Shown here in pieces: positions 1-10,880 of a stretch of 64,000 nucleotides of DNA. Location of the stretch: the NCBI RefSeq assembly GCF_021730395.1, contig NC_069361.1, positions 69,325,001 through 69,389,000 of the forward strand, read 5' to 3'. The first letter of the stretch is position 1. Every line of letters begins with the position of its first letter. Below the pieces are notes generated by a model. It was not told where the DNA came from and made no database searches. It saw nothing but the letters and a program-made list of their open reading frames with translations. The position numbers and the translations under genes were made by a program. Source of the DNA: Mercenaria mercenaria. Its lineage: Eukaryota; Mollusca; Bivalvia; Venerida; Veneridae.

Positions 1-1740
1 GATTTTGTTTAATCAAATTAACGTTGTTTCACTCGTATTTGTGTGTCATGTACAAGAGTCTTACAGTTCTACCAGCATTCTACATAAATTGCTGCGAATA
101 ACGTACCACTGTAATAAAAAAGCAAACTGATTTATAGCGAGGTAAGTATTATAAATTAAAAAGAGGCGATGTTAAAACATCATATACATTATAATAGGAC
201 ACGGTATTATAAATCTTGCCTCACGTTAGTTTACACTTAGATTACCCGGAATATAAGGCTGTTCCTTGCCAACATGAAACGATACTCCAATTTAGTATCG
301 TTTCCGTTGTAACAGGTGTAAAAATATGTAGTTGAATACTATAAAATTTATATTTTTAAAGACATAGAAAGGATTTCAAAAACTGTGCATTGTACTGTTT
401 TCTCTATTACAATATCTTATGGATACATGTGCTTTGACGGTTGTACTCGCGGAAATAGGTTAAAAATAGGAGAGCATAGTAATTACTAAATATTTATATA
501 TGTCAATGAATTTATAAAAGTGTTATATGATCTGGAATATAAATATAACATATATCTTAGCTGATTACCAAATATTTCTCATGGCATTTGTTTAGAAACG
601 CTCTGGAATGACCTTCGCTCGTGTGATCTCAAACGCGAATCTATACGTCAACCAAGTAAAGAATTTCTTTTAATTGTGTGGAATTTTACAAATATTAAGT
701 AGCTCTAGCACAATTTTTTTTAAATGCATGGTTTATCAATTCAACTTCGCACACATCAAGTGCAAGTCGTTTCTACAGGTTGTTAAGAAGTTGTTCATCC
801 GAATTTAGAAAGGCTTTTAAAATTATTTGGCTCGGAACCTGTGTTTGTAGGCGGTTGTGATATATGCGAAAAAGTGACGAAGATCGTGAAAGCCAAGGAT
901 TGTAAAACGTAAAACTTCTGCAGCAAGATTTACTGCTTGGGTTGGAGTCTCATTTCAAGGCAATACAGATATTCGGATTATCAACGAATTGAAAAGCAAA
1001 CTCGACATCCTACATTGAATGTAGAAAATGTTGTTTAAAACATTTTTTCACAAATTATAGACCCAGTGTTGCATATCATTGTTCGATGAGTTAGACCTAT
1101 TATATGATATTCAATCAAGACAGTTCAACAAGTCAATCATCAACATAGACATTGGACATTTTTAAACTATATCTTGCACATAATTAAAATGTACTTGTTA
1201 TTGGATTTTTGAAGCAAACAGTCAGCAAAATCTTTCCGCAAAAGTTTCTATTTGTAGCGGGCCTTCTTTGCGATGTTTGTTCTGAGTGTGTTTGCTGCTT
1301 TACTACCGGAAAGTCTGCCCTTCTTTTTAATCTATATGGAGCTTTCTGAGAAACGAATGCAGAAGTGATCTATAAAACCCTGTCATAGCTTAAATTTGTC
1401 TGACGGACAAATGGAATAGGCCTAAACTATACCAAACAACTTTTAACAACAATAAAATGAAATAAAGATAATATATTCATAAAAAGTCCAAATTTAGTTG
1501 AACACCTCTCGTACTATATGGAGACAGACATTATTCCTGAGCATAGATGTCTTTTGTGAGTTACTATAATCTTATAGATTAATGGTGTATTATTGTTTTC
1601 ATTGTTCTCGCGAAGTTTCTTCTAAAAATGACACCAGTCTGAAAATCCATATTAATGTTTTTACTTAATGATACAGGAAATACAATTATAACAATATTTA
1701 TTTTCAGCAAATATACAGCAAACATACATTTGTACACAAA
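1..1740. other. AT-rich intergenic stretch
   Basis: I see no open frame of useful length, no RNA gene and no clear repeat structure in this stretch on either strand. It is ordinary AT-rich non-coding sequence. Confidence 0.5.
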
Positions 1741-1855
1741 TATTATATACTCTTCTCAAATGCGCTCATTTGATTGGTCGAAATTAGTGCACGCTCGGGT
1801 CCGCAAAAAGTGATATTGACCTGCAAATGTGCATTTGAGAAGGGCATATAATATA
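1741..1855. mobile_element. Short MITE, copy 1
   Basis: The left end reads ATACTCTTCTCAAATG and the right end CATTTGAGAAGGGCATAT, an imperfect terminal inverted repeat. The interior (TTTGATTGGTCGAAAT, then GGGTCCGCAAAAAG and GATATTGACCTGCAAA) is shared with a second copy at 2212-2389. The two copies with common ends identify an interspersed non-autonomous DNA element; no coding capacity is present. Confidence 0.7.
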
Positions 1856-1865
1856 ACAATTATAG

Positions 1866-1996
1866 ACTTATGTTTCGGCCAATATGTGTTTTTTACGGAC
1901 CTATAAAAATGATATTGACCTCGGACTGCGTCCTGCGTCCTCGGACAATATCATTTTGACAGGTCCGTAAAAACACATATTGACCTCAACGTAAGT
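1866..1996. repeat. Long hairpin next to MITE copy 1
   Basis: Arms beginning ACTTATGTTTCGGCCAATAT and ending ATATTGACCTCAACGTAAGT are inverted copies of each other, with a central GTCCTGCGTCC spacer. The sequence flanking the hairpin (CAATTATAGA before, TCAATAACTGTA after) also appears, without the hairpin, after MITE copy 2 at about 2391-2430. The hairpin therefore looks like a separate insertion. Confidence 0.65.
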
Positions 1997-2211
1997 CAAT
2001 AACTGTAATATCAAGGACTGAGTAGAAAGCTAAGCTTATTTAGAAACTCGTTCCTTATAGATAGCAGGGATACCTGGTAACTTAGAAAATAAAGTATATA
2101 TAAACTATGGAAACATGCAAATAAAACATGCATATCAATAATACATTACCAAAGCTAGACAACTCTTTATCTCATTTAGTTGTTTTGAAACGGTAATGTA
2201 GTAACTGCATA

Positions 2212-2389
2212 TATTATATGCTCTTCTCAAATGCTCTCATTTGATTGGTCGAAATGGGTGTACGCGCGGGTCCGCAAAAAGCGATATTGACCTGCAAAAG
2301 TGATAATGACTGTTGTGATATCACTTTTTCTTATATGTATGATATATGGGCCAGTCAAATGAATTCATTTTAGAAGGGCATATAATATA
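2212..2389. mobile_element. Short MITE, copy 2
   Basis: This is a second copy of the element at 1741-1855, with the same left end (CTCTTCTCAAATG) and right end (AGAAGGGCATATAATAT). It carries about 60 bp of extra interior sequence (TGATAATGACTGTTGTGATA onward) that copy 1 lacks, so copy 1 is probably the deleted form. Confidence 0.7.
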
Positions 2390-4280
2390 ACAATTATAGA
2401 ATTACGTTTCTGTCAATAACTGTATAATATTTAAACGTACTAAGAAACAATAAGTAGTCCTTACATTGGTTTGGTTGTCAAACTACACTTATAACTAAGA
2501 GATATTTTAGGGAAGAAAGAAGGGTAGAAAGGAGAGTGTGGTAGAGATAGAGATAGAGAAATACAGAGAATGATCTCGTACTCAAGCTAAATTGGTTTAT
2601 AGGTACAAATTAAGCCTTTGAAATATGGATGCTAGAATATATCATCGCCTGTCGACCATTCCCTAAGCAGTCACGAGCGATATTGTTTTTATAAAGTATT
2701 CTATTGTTACAATATGAGGGGATTGTTTTAAGTTTGTGATGTTTTTGTGATGTTCACTCGTTATCAAAATTTTAGACGAGTCCATGTGAGCAACCATACA
2801 CAATTGCATGGTCATTGGTTATATGCTTTGTTCACAGTGAAAAGAAGCAAAACAATCATATATATATATATGTACACGGCCTTCGTATATGGTTTTAACC
2901 GCCCTGATCAGAAGGAATGTCGTCTGTTTGCTGTACCGACCGTATGCTATTCACAAAGCGTTCTGAGAGTATGGCACTGTAGGCTGAAACTATTTCAGTG
3001 GTCAAATGGTCTCAAGTAAGGAATAAACCCAAAATGTCGCTGGTACGTGCATTTGCATTGAAATTGAATTGTATCTAAAATTCTAGGAAACAAGATTTAC
3101 TTCTTTAAGGAGGTCTTAGAAGATCACATCAACGCAGTATTTTCGGGACAGTGGAAGGGACGCTACTGTGATATGTCTAAGTGATATTTGTGTAGCTATC
3201 ATTGTTTCCCTTTAATAATTCAAAAAATAAACATAACGTCTATGCTGTGGCAACAACCAATTCCTCGGGATTATGCAGATGCAATGACAGGAAGCAAACA
3301 TAAATATGTTATTCTACACGTTTACGTCTGACGATAGAACGCGCACATATAAAAAAAATGTCATCACAGCACGTTGTTTCCTTGTAACTCTTGATAGCCT
3401 GCCCTGTTTTAACAACCCTTAGTAACTACAATAACAAGTTTTATGTCCGAGTTCTCGTAGTACAACTAATTGTTACGGATTTTCGAGGTGTTTTGAAGAA
3501 GGCATATTATTTATAAAAATTGAAAATGAAATAGCCAGTGGCGGCACATGTCAAACAACTTACAAACTTATTTAATTAAGTAGTATACACAACATCTATG
3601 TTCAACAGTTAATGTGGTTACTGTAACGTCACGTGGACTCTACGTCGATTCAACTGATGGAACAATTGGCCTAACAATATTTTTATAATAATTGAACGGT
3701 TGCTTGCTTGCTTTCTTTATTTGTTTGATACCTTGTTGTTGTTGTTGTTGTTAATTGGCACGAATTTCATGACATTCAACACCATCTCAGTTTCGCCTAT
3801 CCTGATAAGTGACTACTAACGTCTTAATTGTCGCAAATAACATAGAATCAGTAATGAAGGACGAATGACTTAACATTTAATATCGTCCGCAATTAAACCG
3901 CCCGGAGGAGCATTCACTTTGCTCGCCGGGGTTCGAACCCGCGTCATCTTGTTAGTATGTCTGTTACCTTCAATGTATATTCAACTATTTGAACGTGATT
4001 CATATTTGTTACAATACTAGGGCATTTGTCACGATCTGTTTTTATGAGCATAACATTCTGATTTTGCTAAAACAATGTACTCAGGTAGGAAACACAATCA
4101 TGTACTATGACGCATATGCAAGAGATGCTCCAGAATTACATGAAATGTTACTACAAACAAAATTGTGAACTGCACAAAATATGCTACTATAAACTGTCTA
4201 TTTTTTCCTTGAAAATAAATACAACAACAGAAAGGTCAGTTGAGATTGGACAAGTCAATAAATGTATAATATCATGAATA
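2390..4280. other. Intergenic stretch, no gene found
   Basis: A 90-codon frame at 2747-3019 has no recognisable domain and is probably chance. GGGTTCGAACCCC near 3928-3942 on the minus strand resembles a pol III B box and may be the worn head of a tRNA-derived SINE, but no A box or second copy was found. Confidence 0.4.
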
Positions 4281-4287
4281 ACTATTT

Positions 4288-4326
4288 TGTTTGATGGGTT
4301 TAACGTCGCACCGGAACAATCATGAG
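4288..4326 (-). mobile_element. SINE-B 3' end fragment
   Basis: GGGTTTAACGTCGCACCG followed by ACAATCATGAGTC matches the inverted 3' tail of the SINE family seen whole at 23021-23290. Only about 40 bp remain. Confidence 0.55.
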
Positions 4327-4567
4327 TCTTATTACATACTCGTTTCTTCTCCTCGTTTAGTTACAATGGTACCGAAAACGTCAATATTTTTCCATACACT
4401 GACGCCTGAATTTTATATCGGGTGCGTGACGTAATTCAGTGTGTGTTGTTGCACTATTTTTTCTATTTAGTTCAGTATTGTCAATCCTATTCAGGCTATT
4501 GAACATATTTATGATATTTACATAATATTTATACGTGCAGTTGCGTATGTAATGAAAAGGTTATATC

Positions 4568-4671
4568 TTTGCATCGGGAAATATGCACTCGTTCTTCAGC
4601 GGAAGAATATTGCGCTCCTAAAGTCGCGCAATATTCCCGCTGAAGAACTCGTGCATATTTCCCGATACAAA
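4568..4671. repeat. Hairpin of about 104 bp
   Basis: A 46-bp arm beginning TTTGCATCGGGAAATATGCA is repeated inverted, ending TGCATATTTCCCGATACAAA, around a short AT-rich and GCG loop. This near-perfect foldback is typical of a hairpin MITE. Confidence 0.75.
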
Positions 4672-4945
4672 GCTGAATTGCCCGTCATTTAGATAATAAT
4701 TATATAAAAATCAAATGTTTGTGAGGTGAGGGTGATTTGTCAATTTTAGTATGGGTGCTTTGTATGTGTGTGTGGTGTACACCAGATGGGATTTATGTAT
4801 TATCTCGTCGAAAATCTTTAGTTTTTTTTTAATTTTTAAAAATTCATGAGCGGAAATGAATTGTCTACTTCATCTACTCTTGCTTAAACTTTTCATTTTT
4901 AAGTAAGAGTTCTGTCAGGTCATGTTATGAGATGTCCATAAAAAC

Positions 4946-5294
4946 AAGTTTTAAGGACGTATGCTAGAATTTGGTGCGAAAATTTTCCCAATAACAGATT
5001 TTCTTCAAACTTTGGATATTGAAGGACAATCATCTAAGAAACAAAAAATGCAATAAAAATCATAGGTCACCGGTATCGAAAAAGAGTTATCTGCCCTTGA
5101 AAACGGCATTTCCCCCAAAAATGATGTTTTCAGGGCAGATAACTCCTTTTCGATACCGGTGACCTATGTTTTTTATTGCATATTTTTGTTTCTTAGATGA
5201 TTGTCCTTCAATATCCAAAGTTTAAAGAAATTCTGTTATTGGGAAAATTTTCGCCCATCTCATATACAGGGAATTCTAGCGTACGCCTTTTAAG
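4946..5294. mobile_element. Long foldback element, about 350 bp
   Basis: Outer ends CGTATGCTAGAATT and AATTCTAGCGTACG are inverted copies, as are the inner blocks GAAAATTTTCCCAATAACAG, CAATCATCTAAGAAAC, AGGTCACCGGTATCGAAAA and GAGTTATCTGCCCTGAAAA with their partners on the right. The arms are about 150 bp each with a loop of about 25 bp. No reading frame is present. It is a foldback MITE. Confidence 0.8.
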
Positions 5295-7280
5295 TTAATG
5301 GATTATATCGGTTTCCAATTTTCCTTTATCCTTTTTTGTCCAAATGAAAGATCATATTGGCTAAAGAATATAAGGATCTTTGCTATCTTTGTTTCGAAAT
5401 TATCTTTCACTCATGTGTCAACAAGTTTCTCACCAGGCGTGCAGTCTTAATGGTTTAAGCTGGTCAGTTTAGATAGATCGAATACATTGTAGGCATAGGA
5501 AATAGAGATCAATATAATTGCACCTTACTAATCCTACCAGGTGTTCTGTATTACAAAAGTGATTCTATTGTGACATTTTGATACAAGCAAAACTGTATTA
5601 TCTGCACTATGAAATACTTACAAGTATTTCATTTTATTATCGGCTTGTTAAATGTTAATTTTTCACCATAAGAAAGTTGACAAAATCATAGGAACCAGGT
5701 TTTGAGGCGTAGATCAAATACATACGAATAAATCCTAAATGTTTTTGTTGTGCAAAAAAGTATCATATTGTGTCTTAAACCGCTTTCATTCTCCACTCAT
5801 TTGTGTAATTGCAAGGAAAGTAAACTAATAGATATCTCTGCTTATATGTACTAGCCCAAGGCAAGAGTTATCATTCTTTGCGGATCACAACTTTAAATTA
5901 AATATTTAAAGTTCAGTAATTGATATTAACAAAACTATCATAAATTTCACATTTGTGAAATCATTTCTGGTTATTTCAAGGACTTGGAAATCAATTTCTA
6001 GACTTTACTAAATGTGTTTCTATCATTGAAAAATTTAGGGCCTATCTCTATACATTGTGGTAAAATAGACAACATATCATAAAACAAATACAAATTCAAT
6101 GTCAACATAATAAATGTGAACAGTCAAGTGCAATTGTAGATGGCATAAAATTATTATAATCAATACCAATGATAACACAACAAGAGAGCATAAGGCTTTC
6201 TTATTTCCATTGTTGTTCTTAAAATGAAGGACAGTGTAGACGAAATAAGAGCTTGTATAAATCCCTTTAGCAGATGACACAATCCTTTATGCGAAAGTAC
6301 AGCAACCGGACACATTACAATTTTGCAACTCCTCTTCAATCTGAAATGTTAACAATTATGTCCTCGGCGAAGGAACAAACAAATTGTCAGCTATATTAAA
6401 TCCTGCGAAATCTTGATCTTTTCTTGAAACCGGAAACAGTAACCGTCAACAGCTCCCAACCCTCTATATATCAAGTGTCAACCACCAACATGACCACAGG
6501 CAGTATACGTACCTCTGTGTTCTTCTTGGGAGTGAACAGTGCACAGTGTATTGACTGCAATACTTACAAGACATAAAAGAGAGTCGATATTACGGCCATA
6601 TGCAGATGTATTGCTGATTATGCAAAAATTAAAACTCTCGACCGTTTTTCCATAGAAGAAGTCCGTTACAAATCATTTATCCAACCATTTGTAGAATTTG
6701 TCGAGGTTTTCTACAATATTTGTTCGAATTCAACCAAAAATAAACAAATTACAGAAAGTACGACTCGTGACGCTTAAAGGGACAAAGCGAATTTCACTGG
6801 AGAATCCACAAACCGAAATCAGTTAGCAATGGTTATTTGACATAAAATGTAAACGCACTGTATTCTTTATATTTGGAATGCATGCAAATCAAAGTCATTA
6901 TAAATTCTCATCTTTATTTCCTCGTGACTCTAGTTTCAATCTAGGAAAGTTTAACTCTGAATATATTCATGATATGATTAAGTAATAATGTGTCGCCCTT
7001 TTCAAAAAGAAATTCCCGGTTATGACCAAAAGGCCAGAAAAAAAGAAATTTTCTTTGTTCGTTGGATTTTAATTTTGTGGAATGATACATCAACAAAATC
7101 TACGATTATTTTTTCCCTACGAATAGAAATGATTTCACATAATATGATCTGTCGCGTAGCATGCACCATGCACCTTTTTGGTTGTCTACAATAACCCCTA
7201 GACTGCAAGAGCTTTGTTGTACTTCAGTCCGTTTAGCTTCCTCTTATACACCAGTTTCCGTACAGTGTTCTAATTAAAAG
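5295..7280. other. Intergenic stretch
   Basis: AT-rich sequence without a supported gene on either strand. Short frames here have no domain signature and no splice context. Confidence 0.45.
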
Positions 7281-7284
7281 TTTC

Positions 7285-7865
7285 CTAAATCACTGTATGG
7301 TAAGTACACCAGTAGCCGTGTTTTTGGATCTGTCCAATATGGCCTCTCCCGAGCAAAAATGTCAAAAACATCACGTAATTATTGATGTTTTCTACGATTA
7401 AACACATATTTTTACAAAAAGATTTATTATGTATTCAGTTTTCATTCTAAGGTTTAAGTTATTCGATATAAAAAGATCAGATTATAAGATTCTTTCACTG
7501 GTTGTAGGTGCAGATGGGAATATCCGGCCTCGAGGGTAACTGTTTTGGCGGTAACGAGGCTCCCTGCCGAGTTTCCGCCTAAACAGTTACCCGAGAGCCG
7601 GATATTTCTATCTTCACATATACCCAGTGACAGAATCTTTTTCTTGCATAACGATTCCAAGAAATAATAATAAAAATAAAATCAATCGAACGGCTTTCTT
7701 TTTAGAACTATTTCTTATAGCAGTGTATTTAAACAAAGCGCGGGAAACCAACGTCCGTAAACAGGAAAGCCGTCATCACGTTTCAAAACAAATGACAACG
7801 TTTAGTTCCGGTTTTGTTTTATCAGTTGCAGCGTAACGTTATGAATTTTTGATAAAATAACGTGA
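7285..7865. mobile_element. DNA-element copy related to 12.2-12.9 kb
   Basis: The left part (CACTGTATGGTAA, GTAGCCGTGT, then TGTCCAATATGGCC) is found inverted at 12790-12856. The right part (GCGCGGGAAA, GTAAACAG, then TTTATC and GCGTAAC) is found in the same orientation at 12267-12375. Two copies sharing both ends suggest an inverted-repeat DNA element in which each copy kept only one terminal repeat. A hairpin (7487-7641) sits inside. Confidence 0.5.
7487..7641. repeat. Hairpin of about 155 bp
   Basis: AAGATTCTTTCACTGG and GGGTAACTGTTTTGGCGG on the left are matched inverted by CCGCCTAAACAGTTACCC and CCAGTGACAGAATCTT on the right. The central part is GTAACGAGGCTCCCTGCCGA. Confidence 0.75.
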
Positions 7866-7991
7866 TTTGAATCGAGAAATATACTATCAGGAACCAATAG
7901 GAACTGTAAGGTATTCCGGTTTTTAAATAAAATATAAATTACTACATAAATCGTCTACATATATGTAATTCGTTATACTTCATTTACAGCA

Positions 7992-8090
7992 CGAGAGTCA
8001 TCTTACACCCCGGGGTGTAAGATGGATTTTTCCAGCACCGGTTAAAATACCGGAAATCCCCATCTGGTATGCAAGAATATTCCATTTTTA
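7992..8090. repeat. Interspersed repeat, copy 1
   Basis: AGTCATCTTACACCCCGG, then TTCCAGCACCGG and GGAAATCC, then TGGTATGCAAGAAT, is shared in the same order with 25105-25187. The start includes a perfect palindrome around CACCCCGGGGTG. Confidence 0.6.
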
Positions 8091-9100
8091 ATTACTTAGT
8101 GATAAAAGCGTACAGATTATGGGAATCAAGAAGCGAAAACGAAACTTTTAAATGATGTAACCAGAACTCCTGCAATTGTATCATCAGACAAATCAGTTAA
8201 AAAGAAAGAAGAAACATTTTCTGACATATCTTGTCATCGGTCTCTAAACTGAAAGTACAGTATTTTTGCGAAAAATACCATAGTAAGTCAATCATATGTA
8301 TCAAGTGTGTAACGGTTTGGATACAAGTAATTGAAAAGCAGTTAACGGATTGGATTTAGTATATTCACCGGTTTGGATAGCAACTTAATTCACATTCCTG
8401 CACGAAAAATCAGTATCAAAGTTAATAAAATCATATACAACCACACCTATCTCCTTCATTCATTTCTGGGATATAAGAGGTAACCTCTTTTATGGATTGC
8501 ATAAAATCTATGGAAAGAAATAAACTGAAGGTCATAAAACTAAATATCTACGATGTGTATAAACGATTAGAAATTAACATTGTACCTAGAGTAATTATTT
8601 TTTGGTACTGGTGCATAAAAAAGTGTTACATTGAATAACAAATTTATTTCATGGAATAGTTTCAGAATGAATCACTATATATCCTGATAGTAGGTTAAAT
8701 AAGTTCTAAAAACAGCGTAAGAATGTTTGAGTGCCAGGCTAGTTACATATCCAAGTTGTTCGTTTTCGAAAGCCTGGGTTCCATCCACCGTCTCAAGGGT
8801 GATTTGATTTGAATTCTTTCACAATAAATGTTCATTTGTTTATCATATTCGTCAATTGCTTGTTTAGAAGAGGAATTAGTAAATGCTTAGAAAATAGGTC
8901 CAAAATAAACAAAATCGTTTGTTTGCCTTTTTATCTACCAACTTAAAAGCAACCCCTGCACATTAGCTATTTCACTATTCCAAAAGACTACTTGAAGAAT
9001 ACGAAGAGCTATTGCACGCATCCGTTCGTCGACTTCCGCATACTCTTTGTTAACTATTTGTAAGATGTTACATCAGTAATGACTACTGGGAATTTATTGA
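8091..9100. other. Intergenic stretch
   Basis: No gene found. GTGTAACGGTTTGGATACAA with CACCGGTTTGGATAG (8304-8382) recurs inverted at about 11806-11846, showing a worn dispersed repeat. The rest is AT-rich and featureless. Confidence 0.4.
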
Positions 9101-9104
9101 AACT

Positions 9105-9532
9105 AAGTTGTTCAATGTGATGATCTGACATGCAATACACTAGTTCCAAAATTCTAGTTTGCTTTTTTTACAAATGTATGACTCTTTTCCCGATGCACTA
9201 AATTGAATTTTGTACTTTTTTTGTACGTACGCAGGTATCTCGATAATCAATAGTTAGGAGGATTTAACATGCAAAGTAAGGTTCTGGGAGTCTGACTTTA
9301 ACTTCATTGCTTCATTGAGCTAACAAATATTGCTGCAGCTTTGGTATGTAAGCAGGTACCTCACATACCACTTTTAAGAATAAATTGATGCTCCAAACAA
9401 CCGTTTACTCTAATTATCCGACATGCAATGCACAGGCTTGAAGATTATCCTGCTTTTTCAAAATAAATATATATCGCTATTTTGAATTTACTTAGCAAGT
9501 TATGGTTAACTTCATGTATGTAAGCAGGTATC
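9105..9532. repeat. Diverged tandem duplication, unit about 290 bp
   Basis: GACATGCAATACACTAG (9127) and GACATGCAATGCACAGG (9420) start two similar blocks. Each is followed by a TTGAATTT segment and ends with a GTA(C/T)G(T/C)AAGCAGGTATCT-like motif. A third GTATGTAAGCAGGTACCT lies at about 9344. The spacing suggests an old tandem duplication. Confidence 0.45.
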
Positions 9533-9844
9533 TTAGTGTTATTAAGCATCAGAAGAGGGGAAATTTGTATGACTAAAACATACGTCTTACCGAAATTCTT
9601 GGCCCTTTTGTACTTGTTTATGTCACTGATTCATTCGGTTAGCTTTTTTTGTGACATGGCATTTGAATAGTCGACTATTATACTTGATATTTGCCCTTTT
9701 TCATCGAAATGTATATAAACAGAAATTAGAACAGAAGTCAGTATATAATTAAACAAGCTATAGTGAATCATTTTCCTTTTAAAAAATTTGAAATGTGAGA
9801 TTGGGAGACAGGAAACAAAGCTTTTAATGTGACCCTACTATTGA

Positions 9845-10438
9845 ACTAACAATCATGCACAATCAACAATAGTATTCTTGCACTTGCCACCTATCTTACT
9901 TAGTAATAGGCCTGTGTGTTTAAATTTCCTATCTGAGAAAAGCAGTGTACGCAACCTGGTTAAATGCAAACCAATTATTGCTTACAAGCGACCTACAAAT
10001 CTTAGTGATATCTTGGTTCACAGTAGCCTGATGTCTTCGGATGTAAATGGTGGTGTTCTTAAATGTAATAGAACACGGTGTTCTCATTGCGCTAATATCA
10101 CTGAATCTGCACAGTTTACAAGCTCTCAAACTTTAAAAACTTACGATGTTAAACAAAATCTTAACTGCATGTCTGAAAATGTTATCTATTTAATCACATG
10201 CAAAAAGTGTAAGTTACAATATGTGGGACAAACACATCAGAAATGTTCTCAAAGAATGAACAGCCATAAATTTGATATCAGACATTTTCCTGATACTCCT
10301 ACAAATATTTCTGAACATTTCAATTCTGAAAATCACTCTGTTAGTGATTTTTCTTTCATGCCAATCGACTTGGTAAAAAATGACTGGTTTAGGCTCTTGA
10401 AAGAGACTCGTTGGATTCATACATTGAATACAGCCTGA
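9845..10438 (+). CDS. GIY-YIG endonuclease segment of a Penelope-like element (fragment)
   Basis: This open stretch encodes the C-terminal part of a Penelope-like polyprotein, which nicks target DNA for reverse-transcription priming. Visible in order are the linker IAYKRPTNLSDILVHSS, the zinc-knuckle-like CNRTRCSHC between reverse transcriptase and endonuclease, and the GIY-YIG core as VIYLITC and QYVGQT. The conserved basic helix (QRMNSHKFDI) and the SEHFNSENH stretch with the catalytic-type Glu follow. No ATG fits the start: the frame simply enters from lost upstream sequence. It is a decayed fragment, not a host gene. GIY-YIG domains occur elsewhere, but the RRP/KRP linker and cysteine pattern point to Penelope. 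Confidence 0.75.
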   Translation, partial: TNNHAQSTIVFLHLPPILLSNRPVCLNFLSEKSSVRNLVKCKPIIAYKRPTNLSDILVHSSLMSSDVNGGVLKCNRTRCSHCANITESAQFTSSQTLKTYDVKQNLNCMSENVIYLITCKKCKLQYVGQTHQKCSQRMNSHKFDIRHFPDTPTNISEHFNSENHSVSDFSFMPIDLVKNDWFRLLKETRWIHTLNTA

Positions 10439-10637
10439 CCTCATGGCATGAATGCTAAAATATTATTTTAGTCTTTCATTTTTTCACACAGATTCTTCCT
10501 AATGTATTTTTGCATATAAGTTAGTTTTCCTTGCCTGTATTAATATTATTTTTGCTTTGCAATTTTTGCAGGGAATAAGTATCTACTTTTGATCCTATAC
10601 TATATGTGAATATTACGCCAAAATGGGTAACGTCTTT

Positions 10638-10675
10638 TGACGTCGTCATTGACGTCGTGCTTTCCTGTGACGTCA
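10638..10675 (+). promoter_or_regulatory. Cluster of three CRE-like sites
   Basis: TGACGTC occurs at 10638-10644 and 10650-10656, and the full palindrome TGACGTCA at 10668-10675, all within 38 bp just before the hammerhead motif. CREB/ATF proteins bind this consensus. In this position it could be the element's internal promoter; that is inference. Confidence 0.45.
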
Positions 10676-10684
10676 TACTATTTT

Positions 10685-10735
10685 GTTATTATACTCTGAT
10701 GAAGTCCAATGGACGAAACATGTTAGTTTTGAAGT
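10685..10735 (+). ncRNA. Candidate hammerhead ribozyme (type I, minimal stem III)
   Basis: The catalytic core CTGATGA (10696-10702) is followed by a small hairpin GTCC-AAT-GGAC (stem II) and then GAAAC (10715-10719), leading into ATGTTAG as a possible very short stem III and cleavage triplet. One extra A lies between CTGATGA and stem II relative to the textbook core. Hammerheads are known in the terminal repeats of Penelope-like elements, where they self-cleave the RNA, and this one lies about 260 bp after the endonuclease frame. Stem I pairing is weak in a single copy; family members often act as dimers. Cleavage is inferred. Confidence 0.65.
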
Positions 10736-10880
10736 AAAAAGTATATTTCTGGAGTTAGTTCTTCGCTTTATCTATTTCTTTAAATTTCCTACAAAGATTA
10801 ATGGTGCTGACCATTGCTTTTCGTGGCCATTCCTCTCCCACTGGTGTTTTAGATTGGAAAATTTCACTTCTACGCTTGAG

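Larger units (their letters stand above)
9845..10880 (+). mobile_element. Penelope-like retroelement, 5'-truncated
   Basis: Only the 3' end of a Penelope-like element remains: the endonuclease region, the 3' untranslated part and a terminal-repeat-like tail with a candidate hammerhead ribozyme. The reverse transcriptase is absent, as expected from 5' truncation during target-primed insertion. The 3' limit is uncertain and is set near the end of the T-rich tail after TTCGCTTTATC. The family call rests on the GIY-YIG plus hammerhead combination, a known signature of this class. Confidence 0.75.

Noticed and set aside
2747-3019. Small protein gene of 90 residues
   Set aside because: No domain, signal peptide or conserved composition; includes a TATATA run translated as YIYM.
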